Below the pieces are notes generated by a model. That model was not told the DNA's origin. It was given only the letters and a program-made list of their open reading frames with translations, and searched no databases. The translations under genes and the position numbers were made by a program. From the NCBI GenBank assembly GCA_024138025.1, contig JAMXBD010002729.1, positions 103,785 to 167,784 of the forward strand: a stretch of DNA of 64,000 nt, in the 5' to 3' direction. Of this stretch, positions 20,734 through 33,981 are shown piece by piece. Origin of the DNA: Combretum micranthum (Eukaryota; Streptophyta; Magnoliopsida; Myrtales; Combretaceae). Position 1 is the stretch's first letter; each line of letters begins with the position of its first letter.

Positions 20734-22232
20734 AACCTAGAGAATTGTAAAAAAAAAAAAAAAAAAAAAATTGAGTCTATAGAGACTAAAATCCTTATTT
20801 AACTTTGTAACTCCAAGAATTTTTATAACTAGTAAAATGAACAGAGTAGCAAATCTAAAATAGATATTCAATTTAAAACCACATAAAAACTCTAGAATAA
20901 ATCAATGAGTAGTAATGAACTCATTTATAGTTTAAAAACCCAAATAGAAAATTCTATGACCCTGATAAATACCAAAGATAAGATTTCGTATCTTGAAACA
21001 ATAACTCAAGACATAATTAGAAGTAGACGTAAACTTCAAAATAGTAAAAGACAACCCCTTTATAGAACGTGTTGGCTATAAAATGATAACTAAAAGATGA
21101 ACTGCTAGTATTATAAATACGCAATAAGAATGAAAATAGATCTATAACTAACAATTTAGACTCCAAATAAATGTTCAGACTACACCATTACTCTTGTTAC
21201 AGAATTCTAATGCTCTCAGAGACTGAAATCGAAATTGAACTATTAAGCTTAGAAAACCCTAATTGTGTGAGATAAAACCCTAAAAATAATTAATCACATA
21301 AACTTTAAACTAAAATGTGAACTCAAAGATAATCTAGAAAATTTTTAGAAGCTTCAATTAAATTTTTGGAGACAGAACTCCTAAATAACTTATCTAAATA
21401 TACCCGTTTAACTTAATAAATTACTCTAAAACTGAGATAATTAATTAAATAATATTATACTAATTTTTGCACATAATCAATGCAAATGGAAGGGGAGATG
21501 TGACTAAGATGTTTTTGAATTTCCGCAGCCGAAATTTGTAAAACAAATAGGTTAATAAAAACTAACAAAGTCAAGATAAAAGAGATAATAAACCAATCAA
21601 AATTACCCAAATAAGCAGCACAATAAATGAAAATGAAATCATGCAAGCAAGTGGATTTTCGGTGAAGAAAACATCCTCTTCTTGGCCAAAAAATTGATGA
21701 AGCAGCTACCTTCATTTGCCTATAAATATAACCCATAAATAACTACAAAACAAGGCATTTATAACACGCCAAAAGTAGCCTGAAAATAATAACACAAACA
21801 CACCAAAACAGCAACACAAATCACATAAACACAACTTCATTAGTCAAAATTCAATAATATAATACGAGCTTAGGAAGAGAACAAGGTAAGGTAACTAAAA
21901 TTCATTTGAAGTTAGTTTATATGTTAAACATTAGCTTAAACCATCTTCTTATCAACTTAGGTTCGTGTCAAACTTAGGCAAGGATTGAACATCACCTTAA
22001 TAGCTCTAAACAAGGTAATATTTAACCTTAAAACCATATTTATATATTATGATATGTGTAGAAGCTAGAAATTACAAGTTAAGATGATTATGAAATATTA
22101 TATGTCCTAGTATATCATGAACCATAGCTAATAATCATGAAAAAACACTTAAAAGTAGCTTACAGATTAGTATAATGCACATATGGAATGATAAAAATGG
22201 AATTCGAACCAGGTAAAATAAAGAAGATGATG
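20734..22232 (+). mobile_element. Unassigned sequence, probably the 5' part of an old LTR (H)
   Basis: After a poly(A) run (about 20748-20771) the stretch is AT-rich and has no coding domain. On the + strand, TATAAATA at 21722-21729 is followed about 170 nt later by AACAAG|GTAAGG near 21887-21898. The L and K LTRs have the same spacing of TATA to donor. I therefore read it as the upstream part of another + strand LTR, cut by L5 at 22237. A minus-strand open frame across 21455-21736 resembles nothing I know and overlaps the TATA box. Confidence 0.35.
21722..21729 (+). promoter_or_regulatory. Possible TATA box of host LTR H
   Basis: TATAAATA sits in GCCTATAAATATAACCC, with a donor-like AAG|GTAAGG about 170 nt downstream. 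Low confidence, because the rest of this LTR is not recognised. Confidence 0.4.
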
Positions 22233-22889
22233 AACAGTGTCACGCCCCAAAGGATACCCTAAACGAAATAGTCCACGACACTCAATATTAAAATTAAGTG
22301 TGACAACCTTAGCCACTCCCAAAAGCTATGATATTACGTGTAAGGCGTGCTCTCACAATTTTAGGGGACCATACATGGAATTATGAAGCTTAAGAAGATA
22401 TAATAACATATTATGAAAAGAGGATTCATAATATTCCATTTACTTATAAAATGATTTTACAAACTTAGGGACATTTCCCTTAATCACAAATCTATCACAA
22501 GAATATTGTACATCTTATCCAACACTAAACTTCATCTAGGGTTTCCTTATCCAAAAAGAAATTACCTAACTGCAGGGTCCTCGTGGCCTCAACCACAAAT
22601 AGGGGAACTGCAAAAGATATCTATGGGGTATAAGCTAACAGGCTTAGTGAGAATTATTTCCATAAATAACTTCTTGTAACAAAATTTCAAACAATTTATT
22701 TAATCAAACAAATGGAATGCAACATATACGTGGGCAAACAAGGCAATAATTTTCCGGGAACTATATGTTGAATGGATTTGTGCCCTCCATTTGGGGTTTG
22801 GTGATATATAACCTCACACAAGTAGTTTTAGTAAAAGTTTTATGCTTTCGACCAATATCACCAAGTATATGAAGTCTACTTGAATTGAG

Positions 22890-22980
22890 CCTTGCTTTCG
22901 GATCTTCCGCCAAGCATTTCCTTAATGTCGCCAAGCAATCGCTTTCGGACACTCCGCCAAGTGTTACTTTCGACATGAGC
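22890..22980. repeat. Short irregular tandem repeats in L5
   Basis: GCTTTCGGA occurs at about 22894 and 22941 with a variant near 22966. CGCCAAG-type words occur at about 22908, 22929 and 22956. The position corresponds to the 34-35 bp arrays of L1, L3 and L4, with unrelated unit sequence. Confidence 0.55.
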
Positions 22981-23316
22981 TTACTATCCTTCTCACCCAA
23001 GAATGATAACCCAAATGCAATGTGACTCACTTCATGGTATGCATGAATATCATAACATTATTATTGTCCAATTTAAGGCGATCAAAGAATCTCATACAAA
23101 GCAAGTGATATACTAAAACAAACATTTAAGTCAATTCCGGCCTCGCAATTCTTAAGATTCTTTCAAGGAATTATTTTACATACATATCCATTTGTCTTTT
23201 CCTAACTTTAATACAACTAAATTATAAGCGTAACAAGTATAGTATTTAAAAGAAATAAACTCACGATGCCATGTCGATTATTCTTCTTATACGGATGAGT
23301 CGCTCACACACTCTAC

Positions 23317-23361
23317 TTAATCGAAATAATCTTCGAGATATAGGTATCCTTCCTCGAAGTC
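23317..23361 (-). other. Putative acidic mini-exon of L5
   Basis: On the minus strand, GGCTAG|GT is followed by DFEEGYLYLEDYFD and TAA, 14 codons plus stop. ATG (23270-23272) stands 8 nt before GTGAGT (23259-23264). The gap between stop and ATG is 44 nt, longer than in most copies. Confidence 0.5.
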
Positions 23362-24653
23362 ACCTAGCCAAAGAAAACACCCACAATGAGTATTTCTTGA
23401 TGATTTTCTCAAATTTTGACAAGACAATGTCAAAAGAACGTTAAAGTTCATATAAAGGAAAGTTCCAATTTAAAATGGCCATAACTTGGTTATTTTAACT
23501 TGGAATCGCGCATATAATATACCGATTCCTACCTACTCGAAAAGATCTATTCATTTCTAAAACTATTTTTACCAAACTAAACCATTTAGACCCCGAAAAA
23601 GTGGCGATAAAATTCACCACGAATTTTCCAACTCAAAAACAACTTTGGCTCAATCAATCAAAATTTGTTTGATAAATACTTAGTTATCTATATAGTTGAA
23701 AAATCCTCTTTTTATGGTTACTTAGCTCATATTTTATTCATCCTCAAGTCCTTTGTTGTCCATTCATGTTTCTTGAGTAAAATAATGTCGGTTTGGAGTT
23801 TTAGAAAGATATAGTTTACAAGAATTCATTTTGTAAATCTTTTGAAATGAATATTTTGTTTTTTTTTCTAAGGGTGTTTTATGTTTGCTTTATTATTTTT
23901 AAATAACTTTTTGAAAATAATTTTTCTTCTTTCTAAGTTCTCCATAATAGTGCTATTTTTCCTACTTATTTTTCCTATACAATTTTCTTTGTCTATTTAT
24001 TTGCAAAGATCTTTATTTGAAAATTTCTCATCCTTTCCTCGTGTTATGTTTTTCATAGAAATCATTCTTGCATAAAAATTTATTTTCTTTATAAAAATAA
24101 GTGGGATAATAAGTGTTTTTAAGAAGCTTTTTTGTTTTTATAGTAAAAGTAGTTTCTAAAATCATAGTAAGTGTCAAAATCTCCTTTTTTGTCAATTATT
24201 TTTAGAACTTGAAATTTTGGACAACAATTTAAATGAACATGAATTATGAGAAATAATAGCAAACAAAATAACATAAATAATAAAGTCAAGTATTGGGAGT
24301 CTTTGCTTTTTCAAGGCTCCCGAGACTAAGAAGTAGACTAGTCCCAAAATAAATATAAAATGGAAGAAAGAAAAATTTGTTTTGACTTGATGAGGACAAG
24401 TCTAAAACTAGAAACTAGTCTTAAAATAACAAGGAATAAATAAATAAATTGCATTGCATAAAATAAATAAATTGCAAGTGAGCTTATATGCTCTAAAGAA
24501 TATGTATATATATATATATAGATAATAATACTTAGATATAATAACAATAATATGAACAAATTAATAACATAAACATAAATAGATTTTCATGAACAAGAAC
24601 AATACATGAACATAATGTAGCTTCCATAACATTTAGCCTTTGGAAATTCACAT

Positions 24654-24680
24654 TATGGCCATGTAAATTTATATGACATG
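24654..24680 (-). other. Conserved hairpin of L5
   Basis: On the minus strand CATGTCATATAA and TTTACATGGCCATAAT form the inverted repeat seen after the donor-like site in the other L copies. Confidence 0.5.
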
Positions 24681-24869
24681 AGAAGAAGAAAACAATAGGG
24701 AAAGTTTACCTAAAGATGACTTTGGTAATGTTATGTGGTTATGGGTTTTGTTGTAGGTAGAAGTTGTTTTGGAATTATTTTGACAGAGTTTTAAGAGGAG
24801 AATTTGAGAGAGTTTTTGTAGGGAATTTGTGGGTAGTAAATGTGTGAAAGAAGTGAAAGAGGAGGGGGG

Positions 24870-24877
24870 TATTTATA
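24870..24877 (-). promoter_or_regulatory. TATA box of L5
   Basis: Minus-strand TATAAATA sits in CTTATAAATACCCCCC, about 160 nt upstream of donor-like AG|GTAAAC. Confidence 0.6.
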
Positions 24878-26059
24878 AGAAAATATGGAGTGATTTTTGT
24901 ATGATTAAAATAAATAAAAATTGAAACAAATTGAGGGAAGAGAGAGGGGGGCTATGCACCGGCCATACACGGAGAGGAGAGAGGGAGTGATTTAATTTTT
25001 GTACTTTGTAGATTAAATGAAGTAATAAGTAAGGTAGATGTGAAATAAAGTTATGAGAAAGGTAAAAAATAAAAGTTATAGGTTATGGTGTGTGTAAGAG
25101 TAGGTGTAAGAAAAAGTAGAGATAAAAGAATAGTGTAAAATAGTAATGAATAGTGTAATGTAAAGTAGATATGACTAATAAAGTACTGATAGTAAGAAAA
25201 TACGCGTATAATTGCGATATCTGTTATTTTTACTTACCGAAAAATTATAAAACTGATATTTTTGAAAACCTTATATTTTTATGAGTCTAACGGTATATTC
25301 GGAATATTTTTACTATTCCGGGCTCCGGGACACTTTTTTCAAGAACTATGTCCGATCGGGTCCGAAACGAGTTGCGGTTTTACTAATTGGATCTTTTTAC
25401 GCTTCCTTGGGTAATTACGCACTATTCTATATTCTTAACTCCTACCTACTCTTACTGAGTTTGTCACGCCCCAAAGGGTACCTAAAACGCGACAGTTCAC
25501 CACACTCGATATTTAAACCTAAGTATGACAACCTTAGTCATCCCATTAGTTTATATATCAAGTGTAAGGTGTACTTGCACAACTTTTAGGATCACACTTT
25601 GAATCGAATAGTTTAAAGAAGGCACACATTAGCATTAAGAATAGAAATCACAACGAGATAAATAAGTTAAATCTTTACAAAAGTTAAGGGGGCATACCCC
25701 CGCCAAAAAATAATAATGGAAGACCGTCCATTCTAAATTCACATTTACAATTACTAGGGTTTATATCGAAGAGATTTTCCTAGAAGTCCACGCCTCTAGC
25801 TAGGTCCCAACTTCTTCAAAAAGCTCCTTCATCCAAAAGATAACCTTGAGAAATGTGTTCTCTCGGAACAACCAAAAATAGGAACACCACAACAAAACTA
25901 TCGGGGTGTAAGCTACAGGCTTAGTGAGATTCATTTCCAAATACTTAATACTCAACAGCAGTGTATATATAACAAACAAGTTATTAGCAGTCATATGAAA
26001 TGCACAAGCACATGAGCATACGACCATCATTTAAATACTTCTCACTTCTTATTATGGTT

Positions 26060-26160
26060 AATACAAGTGCCCATCCACCATTTTTTAAATTTTTACCGTG
26101 GTTGATGTAGGTGCCCACCCACGCACATTTTAATTCTGGCCCATTCGCCAACAACCGAGT
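26060..26160. repeat. Short tandem array in L6
   Basis: Two to three units of about 44 bp share GTTAATAC or GTTGATGTAGGTGCCCA and ACCGTGG. The array sits at the same LTR position as those of the other L copies. Confidence 0.5.
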
Positions 26161-26517
26161 TTACCGGCCCTCGTTGCCCTAATTACTATGCTTTCTTCCC
26201 ACAAAGGTATAATAACCCATGCAATGTGACTCACTACGTGGTATGCATGTACAATTTATTCATATATTCGTGGCATATTAATTAGATAGATTAAGTGCGA
26301 TCATAGAGAATTTCAGACAATCTCAAGTCTATACTAGCTCATACAATGATTTATCAACAAGTCTCGTCTCGATATACCTATTATTCATTCAACCAAGATT
26401 ATGTCACACTCAGCGTAATTTTATCTTTTCCTAATTCTAATGCCACTACGATTACAAGCACATACATGAGCACAACTATTTAAGAAATGAACTCACTCAG
26501 CCATGGAGAGAAATCCA

Positions 26518-26562
26518 CTAGTCGTAGTAGTCCTCGGGGAGTAGAAATCCGTCCTCCAATTC
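26518..26562 (-). other. Putative acidic mini-exon of L6
   Basis: On the minus strand TTGTACTTAG|GT is followed by ELEDGFLLPEDYYD and TAG, 14 codons plus stop. ATG (26504-26506) lies 8 nt before GTGAGT (26493-26498). With L7 and L8 this copy defines the LPEDYY core. Confidence 0.55.
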
Positions 26563-28093
26563 ACCTAAGTACAAGGAATACCCAAAATGAGTATTTCTTA
26601 TAAGGTTCTAATAACTTAACAATTCTAACTACTAAGTTCGTCAATTTCCGCATAAGATAAAGTCCTAACTTTAAATGACCATATATAACTCATTTTAACT
26701 CGGAATTGAGCATATAATATATCGATTTCTATCTACTTCGAAATATCTATCTATTCCTAATATTATTTTCAAGTTTTGAAAATATTTAGATCACGAAACA
26801 GAAGCATCAGTTCTGGTCGTTCGAAAATGTCAATTCCGAAAAATAGTTTTGTGGATGCTTGTGATGTTTCTAGCGTATAACTTAACTACACATGCAATAT
26901 CGATGATTTCCTATCATGAATGATATGATATGAACTTGATGCATGCATGCTTTTGAAATTATTTACTAAAAGGAAACTAAAAAAAAAAAAAACTTCTTAT
27001 TTGTGAAGATCCATGACAACATACTTTCATGAAAACTAGTTTCCTAACTTTGACTATCTCATTTGTTTTGAAGTTATTTCCTTAAGAAAATCAATTTATC
27101 CTTATCTAAATTGAGTCTTTATTATACCTATTACCCAAGCCTTCATTTCTACATAAAAACTTGTATTCTACACTTTGCAAATATGTTTTCAAACAGGGTT
27201 TGTCCAAAAATCCGAATTTCTTGAAATTAAATTTTTGAGTGATTCTTTTGGGAAAACTTGTTTAATGCATTAAAACTTAGGACTTTAAGATACCTATTAC
27301 TTAAGAACTCCATTTTATAAATAAAACTTCTATTTTGAACTTGGATGATAGGTGTTCTTATGACCTATATTCAAAATTACGAATTTCATATGTTGAGTAC
27401 TAACTCAAAATTTTCCATCTAGATTTCACTTCTTGTTTGATACATTAATCTCATCAAAACTCGTTTTAACTTATAAAAATAACTACTTAATGATACATAT
27501 TACCTATATCCTTCATTTTTCACATAAAACATGAGTTTTAAAGTTAATAAAAGGGTTTTCAAAATAGGCCTTTGAAACCATACGAATTTGACATTGAGTA
27601 TTTCAAACAAAAACTTTTCCTTTTCAAGTTCCTTGCTTTATTTACTTAAGGATCTACTAACTACCACATCTATATACCTAAAACAAAGCCTTTATGAGTA
27701 CAAACGCATGAAAACATAAATTATCCATAAGTTTACATGTCAAGCATGGTATAACAATCTAAAAGCTAGATCTACTACTTATGATGTATGAAATGAAGTT
27801 TTAAAGCATGAACATGAAATTTTATGCTAGATCTCTACTTTACTCCACTCCTACATGCATGAACATGAAATATCCTCAACAAAAACTTGATCAAACACAA
27901 GATCTACTCTTGTGATAGCTTGATATTCATGTAGTAGCATTTTTTTTTTTTTTTGTCCCTAGCAAGAGCTCATGGGGACTTTGAGCGAAAATACTCATGA
28001 ATAATCTTGCCATTACAAGATTAAATGGTGGTAAGGCTTAAGAATCATCACCTAAGGCTTGAAATAGATGAGAAATGGAGAAGATTGAAGCTT

Positions 28094-28112
28094 TTGTGTG
28101 TGTGTGTGTGTG
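28094..28112. repeat. (TG)n microsatellite in L6
   Basis: About nine TG units lie next to the Athila insertion site. It is the minus-strand counterpart of the AC repeat in L1. Confidence 0.9.
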
Positions 28113-29140
28113 GTGTTGTATGATGTGCTGTGATAAGTATTGAATTTTAAAGCATATTTCTAGCAAGTGCACTAGGTCTTCTATTGTAATATAGCATGAA
28201 TAAAGTGTCGATCCCACAAGGATTTACTAACTACTAGACAATTATCAACTAATACTAATATCTAGGCAATTGATTTTTTAAATGATTAAGTTAAACTAAC
28301 TTATCTAACTAATTATCTATATGAAATGCAATGAGCTTTTAAAGAGAGGGATATGGTGAAAAGTGTGGGAAGGAGCAGAATCCACTTTAAACTATTGCTA
28401 ATCAACTTGAACTCATGTTATAATGATAATTAATTCATGAACATTCATAAGAAATTATCAAGATTTAAAAACAAAGTTTGAAAACCTTTTAAACCACAAA
28501 ACAATTCAATAACTTCCGTTAAATAAATCATTAGTGGAATCAAAATTACAATTATAAATCTCCCGATTCTACAATTGACTAATACTTTATATTAAAATCT
28601 CCTAATTCCTTAGTGAGAAATCAACATAAAACATTGCATTAATATTCATGGATAATTTCTAAACTAGATTAAACTACGCCGCTTCCGCAATTGCAATTTA
28701 ATCTTAATTTATGAATTCATGTGAACACTAATTTCCCTTCCGAGTTATTAGAATTCTTATACACCAAAACATGATGAATAATCAGAATTCAATATGAATA
28801 TTTCATGATTCTAAATATCTTATAACATGGATTCAAAAATCATCTTAGCATGTTTAAAGCTTCATCAACTTCCCACAAAAAGTTTAGCTACTCATGGATG
28901 ATGATTCAACAATCAAATAAGAAATTGCAAATGATTTCATTATGATCAGAATATTCAAGTATATGAATTGCATAAAAAGAATAAGATTAGAAATCACCAA
29001 TTCAAAATACTAAAGCTTCACTTGCAAATCTTGTATAACTTCAATATCTCTTCAAAATCTCTATGAAATGCCTATTCTAAATATTCTAAAGCTACTTGTA
29101 GTATTGGATGCTTGGATGATTCTGAGTGAGGGGAAGACCC

Positions 29141-29150
29141 CCTATTTATA
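29141..29150 (-). promoter_or_regulatory. TATA box of the Athila 3' LTR
   Basis: Minus-strand CTATAAATAGGGGG is a good plant TATA context. The same text occurs at 40619-40628 in the 5' LTR. Confidence 0.7.
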
Positions 29151-29199
29151 GGAAAAATTTCGTGAAAAACATTAATGAACTTTGCTGTTTCACAATGTA

Positions 29200-29730
29200 C
29201 GCCGGCCGTTATGGATCCTACGCCGGCGGCTTACAGGCGGCGTATCTTCAAATTGTCCTTTGCGCAGGCAGTGCACTGGCAGCCTTCAATATCTGTTACA
29301 ATGTAGGCCGCTTCAACGCCGGCGGCTTTGAACGTAGATCTAGCCGGCGTATATAGTCAGAAATGAAGCGTTGGGCTAATTTATAACGAACGCCGTCCCA
29401 AGGCCGGCGGCTTTGACCGGCGTAGGCATTCCAACAGATGTGTTGCTTCATTTTCATTCAAGCGTTTCATGTCTCTTCAATTCTTCCATGTACACTGCCT
29501 CAAGGCCGGCGGCTTTCATGCCGGCTTTAATGTAACTCCTTCAAAGCTGGTGATGTTTCAGTTCTGGGCTGCCGGCCTTCATTTACGCTGGCTTCTTCAT
29601 CTTCTACGCCGGCAGCTTTGAGGCGGCTTTGAATGTTGTTTAACTTGTGCTGGGCAAAGCTGGCTGTGCTGCAACGGCCTTGGATTTTACGCCGTCTGAA
29701 AGCCGGCGGCTTTCAATGATGAATTGCCGG
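29200..29730. repeat. GCCGGC-rich degenerate repeat cluster, 3' LTR
   Basis: About ten GCCGGC words occur in about 530 bp, many within GCCGGCGGCTTTGA or close variants in both orientations. The cluster contrasts sharply with the AT-rich surroundings. It lies in U3, upstream of the TATA box in element orientation. Confidence 0.85.
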
Positions 29731-29880
29731 CCTTGACTTCAATTTTTCCTCTTTTCAATTCAAATTCACTTGTTTTGATTTCTTTATCCAAATTAGTCCT
29801 GAAACATAAAATTTAATCAAAACAAATATCCATTCTAGCTCAATTGATTATCAAGATTTGTACAAAATATGATCTTATCA

Positions 29881-29898
29881 ATTCCCCCACACTTGAAC
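29881..29898 (-). other. Polypurine tract of the Athila-type element
   Basis: On the minus strand AAGTGTGGGGGAAT stands directly before the 3' LTR start TGATAAGATC. This is the expected place for the plus-strand primer. Confidence 0.8.
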
Positions 29899-31300
29899 TT
29901 TTGCTTGTCCTCAAGCAAAATGAAGAATAATATGAAATCTCTTTATAGATAGTACAATTTTTCAATTCAATCTCAATTTCTTTAACTTGTTTTTCTTGTA
30001 TCTACAGCTCTAACCATACAATTCCTTGCAATTAGAGTACTATAATAAAAAGGAGTTAATCCAAACAAAACAAGTTTTAATCTCAACTTTTAACAAAAGA
30101 ACTTTCAATTCAAAAGCAAATACTTAATCCACTAAGGAAAAATACTCATTTAAACTTCATTGGATTTCTAGCTTATATATATTCTAAGTAACACAAAATG
30201 AAAGCATGTGGTATCTACTTTTTCCTTAGAATTTCTCCTTCTTTATTATAAGTCTCCTTCCTTTGCATATTTTGCATTCATTTTTCTTTTTCTTTCTCAA
30301 GCATTTATTTTCTTTTTGGGAGGTTTTTGCCTCCATCTTTTTGTTTTTCAAAGCTCATGAATTGAACTTTTGCCATTCTTCCCTTCTCGTTACAGTGAGT
30401 TCATTGAGTCGGCACATCCCAGGCTCATCACCTAAGTGACCAGGTTTCAAAATACCCCTAAGAACTCTTCCTCACTTTAACATTCAAGTTCAGATACTCA
30501 TAACTCAAATTTCAAGTCAGAGGAGTAGTGGCTATGCTTGTTTCTTTCTTTTTGAATGCAATACAATATCAAAGACTTATTTTTATGAAGGATCACTAAG
30601 TTTAAAAGTTTCTTCTACCTCTTTCACCAAGTGTTAAAATTCAAAGAATATATACAAATTAAAATTTCCAAGAAGTAGACCTGTTTATTTTTCAACAAAA
30701 GGACTCGACCAGCTCTTAAATTTCCAATTCCAAAGTTAAAAATAAAGTAAACTTGTTCCTTAAGGATTTTACAACTTAATTTTAACTTAGTAAACCAATC
30801 ACAATAGCAGGTGAGTAAGATACTTTCACAAGTCAATTTCATTGATTTTCATTCTTTGCTTTGTACTATCTCCAATTTCAAGAGATTTTTGAAAAAATTT
30901 TGGCAGAATTTCCTCATGATTTGCTTTCAAACCAAAAATACAAGGTGAAGATTTTTCAATATAAACAACAGCAAACAGATCATATTCATCACTTCAGCAC
31001 TTCATGTAATTCTATTCCTTCCCCCACACTTCAATCAAACAGTGACCTCACTGTTTTTCAACAAATAAAACAGAGGAAAGAAATAAGAAATGAATTGGAT
31101 ACTTCCCTGAAGTCAGTTGATTCATAATCATCAAAATTTGGCATTGCAAGAGATTTGCTTTGCTCGATTCCTGTAATCACTACAAAGAAAAACAAAAACA
31201 AAAACAAAAACAAAATAAAAGCAGAATAAAAGCAGAAAAATAAGAAATGAGTTCACCCACAGGAACTTGGGTACTCAATAAATATACAGGCCAATAATAT
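29899..31300 (-). other. Noncoding spacer between env-like region and 3' LTR
   Basis: No domain or convincing frame is seen. The stretch is AT-rich with pyrimidine runs. It contains an AAAAAC microsatellite near 31180-31215. Such a spacer is usual in Athila elements. Confidence 0.6.
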
Positions 31301-32585
31301 AGATATCAAATAAAAGCAAATAAGAGCTAGCAGGGTCTCTAGCTCTCTGGCCCCGGGCTCTGTCTGCTGCTGCCCTCAGGTGTGTGTCTCGCAGTGTCTC
31401 CTGGGCTGACTGAGTATGCTCTGAACTGAGCCTATCTGAGTGATGAGACTCAGATGAAGTCTGATAGGTCATGCCAGCCCCGTCTCTGGGCTAATGCAGC
31501 AGATGGCCGTCTTCAGCGCATCAAAGATAGTCTTTCTGAATTTCTTGTTCTTCTTTCTCTCCCTTTCTTGACTATCTCTGAGCTCCTGACTCTGACGCTT
31601 CAGCTCTTCAACATCCAGCCTAAGCTGGTCCATACCGTATGCGATGAAGCGTCTGTAGGAGGAGGTGGAGCAGATGTAGATGGCATCTCAAATGGAACGT
31701 CTCCAGGAAAAATATCCTGGAACTCAACCTCCTCCAATACCGGTGGCTGTGCTGGCCTGGGGTTTTTCAGCAATCCCCAGCCTTAAATGGTGCAGATGTG
31801 ATCCTCTTGCACTCATACACCTCATCATCCTGTGGAGGCTCAAAAAGATTCATCCCCTTCAATACCGAGTGATGTAGCCTCCACAACCCAGACCTCGGGT
31901 CCTCGTATCCTCAGCCTGCCGGTATATAAAATTTGCTACCTCCACCCCGAGATCAATCCTGTAACCTCTAATAAGGCTAAACAGGTAGAACATATCAAAT
32001 GTAGTCACCTTGCTGTGACGTCTTTTGCAGCTCAGGGTGTGTGCAATAATGTGATGGAGGAGCTTGTGCTCAACAGCACTGAATGACGTGGCCAGTGATT
32101 TTGATGGGACAAAGTGCTCATTTGATCCAGGACCAACTAGGTGGGCCCAGTAAGCCTCCTGTGTCATGTCCTCTGGCCACTGTTTGGCAAAGTCCTGTTC
32201 TCTTCCTACTGTCATACAGTCCCATAATGGCCTATTGCTTCAATTTTACTTCCCGTATCTGTCCATAGGCCTGGAACTGGAAGGTGGACTCCTCACGGTC
32301 TGGATATTTTTGACCGTGGACAAGAACTCTATCGTCAGATTCTTGTATGCAGGCTCCGAAGGTCAAATAATCTCAGCCACGCTGGATCTTGAATAATCCC
32401 TCGAATTTTGTCTACCATATCAACTGATCCAGCAAGCACCAGTCTAAATACTGGATGTTTATAAAGTCGTTCTTGACCAGCCTTCTTTTCTGTCCTTGGC
32501 GTACTGCTGACTGGACAGCAGATTTCGGGTCTCTGAACCCGATGTAGAAGTATCACCCGTTCTTGGTTTTTTGTTTTGGGGCCAT
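31300..32585 (-). pseudogene. Athila env-like third ORF (ORF-1 family), broken
   Basis: On the minus strand the frame starts at 32585 with MAPKQKT and is soon interrupted by stops. The best preserved piece is 31859-32215. It contains HHIIAHTL, RHSKVTTFDMFYLFSL and GVEVANFIY, which I recognise as the conserved core of the plant Athila ORF-1 / env-like family. A second piece at 32335-32556 lies upstream in a different frame, and low-complexity sequence follows down to about 31300. The family lies between integrase and the 3' LTR. Its role as an envelope is unproven, and this copy is not translatable. Confidence 0.75.
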
Positions 32586-33349
32586 TCCTGCAAATAATTT
32601 GAATTCAATTAGTATTAAGGAATGCAAAATTCTAATATATGCCTAAAACATGTTTTTAAACATTGTGGATATCAATACATTACTAATTGAAACCAATCAA
32701 CTAATGAATTGCATGGATCATACACTTGCATATTACTTTCAAAGCTGGCAGCTTAGGCTTGCCAGCTCAGAATTGAACGTTGGAATTTTCAAATTTTCAA
32801 ATAAAATTGATTTTCAAAAATTTTTCCTTTTTGTCCCAAAATCAATTTTATACTGAAATTGTTGTAACATTTGACACAAATCCAATTCCTCTTTCAATTC
32901 TGAGCAAATTTGAGCACAATGCAAGAATTGGAGCTAATAAGTAGTATATAGAATTACAAATCCAGCAGCTATAACATCATCTCCACAAGACCCCAAATTC
33001 GAAATTGAAATCCTCTACACAACTCAAGAACCCTAACTTTACAATCTAACACATTTCATGGATCGACATAGCACAAATTGGAATAACCGAAATCCACTTT
33101 CAAAACATTAGCAATATCATCCCAGCAATCATTTTCATTATCAACCGAAAGCTATATCAATGATAAAAATTTCAAACCCATTTTGACAAATTAATCTTAA
33201 CAATGCATACAGACGGATTTGAAATAAAACAACAAGTGTAAAGGATGATGACTTACTTGATATAGGGATTAAACACCGCAAGATGATGACCAAGAGATTG
33301 AACTTGTTGATTGAGAGTGATTGAGAGAAAATGAGAATGAGTGAATGAC

Positions 33350-33364
33350 AGAGAGAGAGAGAGA
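33350..33364. repeat. (GA)n microsatellite
   Basis: A short run of GA units next to the internal GCCGGC cluster. Confidence 0.8.
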
Positions 33365-33389
33365 TTCGTACCTATTTTTAAGCTTCTGC

Positions 33390-33830
33390 ACAATGTACGC
33401 CGGCATTTCTGCAATGTAAGCCGGCGGCTTTAAGCCAGTATAAGTGAAAAAATTACATACCGAGAGCTCAAAGCTGGCCGCTTATTGATTTATGCTGCCG
33501 GCTTAAACGGATATGCCGGCAGAAAGCTGGCGGCTTTGAATCCCAGATGCCGGCCTTCATCGGGAATTTTCAGAAATCAAGAAATCTGCAATAAACGCCG
33601 GCCTTAAGCCGGCGGCCTTCACCTTCCCTTGCCAGCGTAAATCTTGTACTCCAACGCCGGCATATAAGCCGGCGGCCTAGACCTTTCCCAAGCCGGCCTA
33701 AATTGCGGTGCTTACCTACTCCTGTACTGACTTTTACACCGGCTCTAAGCCGGCGGCTTTGAGTCGGCCTTCCTTGTTTTCTCAGAGCTTGCTCAAGGCT
33801 GGCAGCTCTGAGCCGGCCTTCAACTTTTTA
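33390..33830. repeat. GCCGGC-rich degenerate repeat cluster, internal region
   Basis: About a dozen GCCGGC words occur between the integrase end and the env-like frame. Many are AAGCCGGCGGCTTTGA-like, the same vocabulary as in the LTR clusters. The remainder of the LTR is not present here, so this is not a misplaced LTR piece. Confidence 0.85.
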
Positions 33831-33981
33831 AATTTTTTTTTTCAAAGATACTAGATATCCTGCCACACTAATAGCTAAGTTAGTAAAAACAAACAAATAA
33901 AAATTACTCTAAAATTAGACATGGGTTGCCTCCCAAGAAGCGCTTAGTTTAAAGTCGCTTAGCCCGACTTTCCTGACCTGA

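Larger units (their letters stand above)
28121..29880 (-). repeat. 3' LTR of the Athila-type element
   Basis: On the + strand it runs TGATGTGCTG to GATCTTATCA, 1760 bp. TATAAATAGG is on the minus strand near 29141-29150. The inner third is GC-rich and packed with GCCGGC words (29200-29730). Confidence 0.95.

Noticed and set aside
21455..21736. Minus-strand open frame of 93 codons with hydrophobic stretches
   Set aside because: No recognisable family, AT-rich composition, and it overlaps a + strand TATA box. A chance frame is the simpler reading.
22761..23030. Minus-strand open frame of 89 codons in L5, in LTR sense orientation
   Set aside because: It covers the short irregular repeat array. 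The homologous region of other L copies has a different sequence and no frame.
31454..32396. Plus-strand open frames of 60 to 110 codons
   Set aside because: They are opposite-strand shadows of the Athila env-like region, which reads on the minus strand.
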